In this document: positions 54,901 to 60,900 of the stretch, piece after piece | Layout of the letters: each line of letters begins with the position of its first letter | Position numbering within the stretch: position 1 is the first letter of the stretch | Origin: Owenia fusiformis | Lineage: Eukaryota; Annelida; Polychaeta; Sabellida; Oweniidae | Assembly (NCBI GenBank): GCA_903813345.2 | Contig: CAIIXF020000004.1 | Location: 25,175,985-25,239,984, forward strand | Reading direction: 5' to 3' | Length of the DNA stretch: 64,000 bases | Position numbers and translations under genes: made by a program | The notes under the pieces: generated by a model | The model's database searches: none | The model's input: only the letters and a program-made list of their open reading frames with translations | Told to the model about the DNA's origin: nothing

Positions 54901-57900
54901 CATTTTGCTCTTCAAAAATCGTCAGTTAACATTTTCTACTTTTTCCCTAGGTGATACGTCCCACAAGAGAGTCTGATTGGGTAATTCACAAGTTGGCCAT
55001 TTTGCTTTTCAAAAATCGTCAGTTAACATTTTCTACTTTTTCCCTAGGTGATACGTCCCACAAGAGAGTCTGATTAGGTAATTCAGAAGTTGGCCCTTTT
55101 GCTTTTCAAAAATCGTCAGTTAACATTTTCTACTTTTTCCCTAGGTGATACGTCCCACAAGAGAGTCTGATTGGGTAATTCACAAGTTGGCCATTTTGCT
55201 CTTCAAAAATCGTCAGTTAACATTTTCTACTTTTTCCCTAGGTGATACGTCCCACAAGAGAGTCTGATTGGGTAATTCACAAGTTGGCCATTTTGCTCTT
55301 CAAAAATCGTCAGTTAACATTTTCTACTTTTTCCCTAGGTGATACGTCCCACAAGAGAGTCTGATTGGGTAATTCACAAGTTGGCCATTTTGCTTTTCAA
55401 AAATCGTCAGTTAACATTTTCTACTTTTTCCCTAGGTGATACGTCCTACAAGAGAGTCTGATATTGAATATGAATCAGATGAGGAGATACAACGATTAAA
55501 ACAACGAATTAGAATACGACGTCGGGAAAGAATGAAGGAGGTAAACCTTTGAAAAATGTTCAAGGGTAATGTTTTAGAATTTAAAAAGCAAGAAAAATGA
55601 GTGTAAGCAAGAAATGACCCCTGATGAAATTGGTTGTAATAAGGGCGTGGAACAATAAAATCTGATTGAATTTAAGATGTTCAAGTTAAGATGATTAAAG
55701 ATTTGTTGATCAGATTTTAGAATTTTTGAAGTTCAGCAAGTAGGCAAAATGTTTACTTTGGAAATTCTGAATTTTTTTTCAGAAAGCAAGGGGTTTCCCA
55801 GCATTCAGTGATGGACGCACAGACAGTAAGTTAAGCTTCTTTTTGAATTCAATGTTTTATGTTTAAATATGATATTATTACTTTATTTCAATGTTGTAGT
55901 AGCTTGGATTATATTCTTAATCATTGCATGAATTCTTTACATGTTAACTTTAAAAACTGAAAGTCTAGCAAATAGGCACTGATTTTTAATTTGGATCTTA
56001 TTTGTTGTAATTTATCTTGCTATTTCAGTATTGCTCGTTGTATTTTCAATTTCGTTTGTTGTAGATTCAATTTTGTACGTTGTCATTTCAATCTTGTTTG
56101 TTGTAATTTCTAGCAACTAGCACTTCATCTCCGCACAGCATCAACTCCTCTTTGTCTGATTCAGGTAACAATTATTTATTCATTTACATATAAAAATAAC
56201 ATAGCTTAGCATATAGAAAATGGAAATCACTAAGTTAGGAAAGGACCACATAGTGTATTGCAAACAAAATGGGACAGCATTACACTACTTGGTCCTGTAT
56301 CAAAATGTTAAAAGTTGTAAAAACTATTTCAGATTTGTTATGGTGACCCCCCCCCCCCCCTCATATAATGAAATTTGAAAATCTTAATGCGCCATTCTCT
56401 TGACTTTTAATTACCTGAACATTAATATTTTTAAGTTGTCTATTGAAATCTTCACTCGAATACCTAACAATAGGGACATGGTGTAAACAGTTTTTCACTC
56501 CATGCTTATTTATTTTTTATGTTGCAGATTGTTCATTATGTGATTGGTATTCATTTATCATTTTTTGTCATTGAGATGGGAAAAATGATTTCATTGTTAT
56601 TATTATCTTATTGTTCTTATGAATGCATAAACCACTCCTTTGCACTTTTTCTTCATTTATTTCTTTAAATGGCATGTTTCACATATAATATAATTTCTGT
56701 CTTTTGTATCCAAGATGGCACCATTGATTATACAGATTAATTCAAAGATGATCATGGTGATCATCATATTCAGCATGTCCATAGTTACCACACCTGGCAG
56801 TTATTTCTTCACCATTTGTGCCAGCTATTGGTTGGCTTTTGTAATGCGTACATGTGCACTCCAGTTCCCCTACACAGTTTCCACTCATCTCACGTATCAT
56901 TGTGGCTCTTTTACAAATTCCACATCCTTGGCCTTGCTCTAGCTGAGGACAAAGTATCCCCATGGGATTTTCAGCACAATCCTGTTGTAATACAAAAAAG
57001 TAATTCTTAAATGAATAAACACAAGGAGCACGCGTCTCGAACTCACAACCTCGTGGTTACGGCGCCCAATCACCTAGCCTGAACGTGCTGGCGCTCAAAC
57101 CCTCTCGGTCAACTCGACAACCCCATTGCTCAACTGTCCTTAAACATCAAACCTTTTGCTATTTTATCCTGATTTCTTTATTATTTCTTACATTTTTACA
57201 TCATATTGTGTTACCATATTCAATGGATTGCTCAAAATTGCCTGAAAAACTTGTAACAATTTTTAAAGACATAACATACAAGTGTATTAGGATATTTTCT
57301 GTATAAAGCACACAGGAGGTGAAGGTAACCCATCAAGAATCATTTGTTTTTTATACAACTGTCAACAATTAAGATGAATACCTCATTGGCCCACTGTCCT
57401 ATATAGCCATCATCTGACACTACACCAGTGATATAAACTGCAAGTTCTACCAGGAGAATTATTCCAGCTTTTCCCATCTCACTTTTAAAAATACAGAGCT
57501 TGCTCAAGACCCAGCAATGCTACGATTAGATAACTTAGATGACTCTCAGTTTATTTATTGAACAAAGCGTCTCGGATTTATTGGATGAACGCCTTTAGAT
57601 GTAATTATTGTCTGGGTTACAATTCATCAATTCAACTTAATTGCTTCTTTGCATAATTAAATGATGCCTTTCAGCAACATGGTTATTTCAATGTTTTCAT
57701 TGCCTTAGATTTAACTGCTAAATTAACTTGCAACATCTCTTTTGATATAAAAACTGAGGATCCCCCTTTACTTACCTTAAATAACTAGTTTATCATAGTT
57801 TCCAGATATAACTGCATCATTCATCAGTGACGTCCTACTGTTTGATTTCCTGCCACCAAAGCCGTCCTTGACCTTGAACCTTAGCTCTTTTGATTTACTT

Positions 57901-60900
57901 CAGTTTTAAAGAAAAATGTCAGACTCTTGACATGTCTTTGAACACAAGTCCTTTCTAACCAAAATAAAAATATTTTCCTTTAAAATTTCCTTCAATCAAA
58001 TCCTAATGATATTAAAAACATCAGTCACTATTCTAAAATGTTGAGCTAATTTCGCAAGAAAAATATTTTCTTTTCCCAATTTTGAAATATCTTTATTATG
58101 GATGATCTAAGCCATGCAATAACTTCCAAAGATTTTAAAGGTTTTGAAATGAAAGAAAGTTGATATAGCTCATTACACGTGTCATTAATTCAGCAATGCA
58201 AATTCCACACTTTCTACCACTCATCACAGGTGTCATTGATGCAGCAATGCAAATTCCACACTTTCTACCACTCATCACACATGTCATTGATTCAGCAATG
58301 CAAATTCCACACTTTCTACCACTCATCACACATGTCATTGATTCAGCAATGCAAATTCCACACTTTCTACCACTTATCACACATGTCATTGATGCAGCAA
58401 TGCAAATTCCACACTTTCTACCACTCATCACACATGTCATTGATTCAGCAATGCAAATTCCACACTTTCTACCACTCATCACAGGTGTCATTGATGCAGC
58501 AATGCAAATTCCACACTTTCTACCACTCATCACACATGTCATTGATTCAGCAATGCAAATTCCACACTTTCTACCACTCATCACACATGTCATTGATTCA
58601 GCAATGCAAATTCCACACTTTCTACCACTCATCACAGGTGTCATTGATGCAGCAATGCAAATTCCACACTTTCTACCACTCATCACACTTGTCATTGATG
58701 CAGCAATGCAAATTCCACACTTTCTACCACTCATCACACATGTCATTGATTCAGCAATGCAAATTCCACACTTTCTACCACTCATCACACATGTCATTGA
58801 TTCAGCAATGCAAATTCCACACTTTCTACCACTCATCACAGGTGTCATTGATGCAGCAATGCAAATTCCACACTTTCTACCATTCATCACACGTGTCATT
58901 GATGCAGCAATGCAAATTCCACATTTTCTACCACTCATCACACGTGTCATTGATGCAGCAATGCAAATTCCACACTTTCTACCACTCATCATAGGTGTCA
59001 TTGATGCAGCAATGCAAATTCCACACTTTCTACCACTCATCACAGGTGTCATTGATGCAGCAATGCTAATTCCACACTTTCTACCACTCATCACACGTGT
59101 CATTGATGCAGCAATGCTAATTCCACACTTTCTACCACTCATCACACGTGTCATTGATGCAGCAATGCAAATTCCACACTTTCTACCACTCATCATAGGT
59201 GTCATTGATGCAGCAATGCAAATTCCACACTTTCTACCACTCATCACATGTGTCATTGATGCAGCAATGCAAATTCAACACTTTCTACCATTCATCACAC
59301 GTGTCATTGATGCAGCAATGCAAATTCCACACTTTCTACCATTCATCACATGTGTCATTGATGCAGCAATGCAAATTCCACACTTTCTACCACTCATCAC
59401 ACGTGTCATTGATGCAGCAATGCAAATTCCACACTTTCTACCACTCATCATAGGTGTCATTGATGCAGCAATGCAAATTCCACACTTTCTACCATTCATC
59501 ACACGTGTCATTGATGCAGCAATGCAAATTCCACACATTCTACCACTCATCACACGTGTCATTGATGCAGCAATGCAAATTCCACACTTTCTACCACTCA
59601 TCACACTTGTCATTGATGCAGCAATGCAAATTCCACACTTTCTACCACTCATCACATGTGTCATTGATGCAGCAATGCAAATTCCACACTTTCTACCACT
59701 CATTACACGTGTCATTGATGCAGCAATGCAAATTCCACACTTTCTACCACTCATTATTACATGTGTCATTGACACAGCAATGCAAATTCCACACTTTCTA
59801 CCACTCATTACATGTGTCATTGATGCAGCAATGCAAATTCCACATTTTCTACACCTCATTACACGTGTCATTAATTCAGCAATGCAAATTCCACACTTTC
59901 TACCACTCATCACAGGTGTCATTGATGCAGCAATGCAAGTTCCACACGTTCTACCACTCATCACAGGTGTCATTGATGCAGCAATGCAAATTCCACACTT
60001 TCTACCACTCATCACAGGTGTGATTGATGCAGCAATGCAAATTCCACACTTTCTACCACTCATTACACGTGTCATTGATGCAGCAATGCAAATTCCACAC
60101 TTTCTACCACTCATTACACGTGTCATTGATGCAGCAATGCAAATTCCACACTTTCTACCACTCATCACAGGTGTCATTGATGCAGCAATGCAAATTCCAC
60201 ATTTTCTACCACTCATTACACGTGTCATTGATGCAGCAATGCAAATTCCACATTTTCTACCACTCATCACACGTGTCATTAATTCAGCAATGCAAATTCC
60301 ACACTTTCTACCACTCATCACAGGTGTCATTGATGCAGCAATGCAAATTCCACATTTTCTACCACTCATTACACGTGTCATTGATGCAGCAATGCAAATT
60401 CCACACTTTCTACCACTCATCACAGGTGTCATTGATGCAGCAATGCAAATTCCACACTTTCTACCACTTATCACACGTGTCATTGATGCAGCAATGCAAA
60501 TTCCACACGTTCTACCACTCATAACACATGTCATTGATGCAGCAATGCAAATTCCACACTTTCTACCACTTATCACACGTGTCATTAATTCAGCAATGCA
60601 AATTCCACACTTTCTACCACTCATCACAGGTGTCATTGATGCAGCAATGCAAATTCCACACTTTCTACCATTCATCACAGGTGTCATTGATGCAGCAATG
60701 CAAATTCAACACTTTCTACCATTCATCACACGTGTCATTGATGCAGCAATGCAAATTCCACACTTTCTACCACTCATCACACGTGTCATTGATGCAGCAA
60801 TGCAAATTCCACACTTTCTACCACTTATCACACGTGTCATTGATGCAGCAATGCAAATTCCACACTTTCTACCACTCATCACACTTGTCATTGATGCAGC

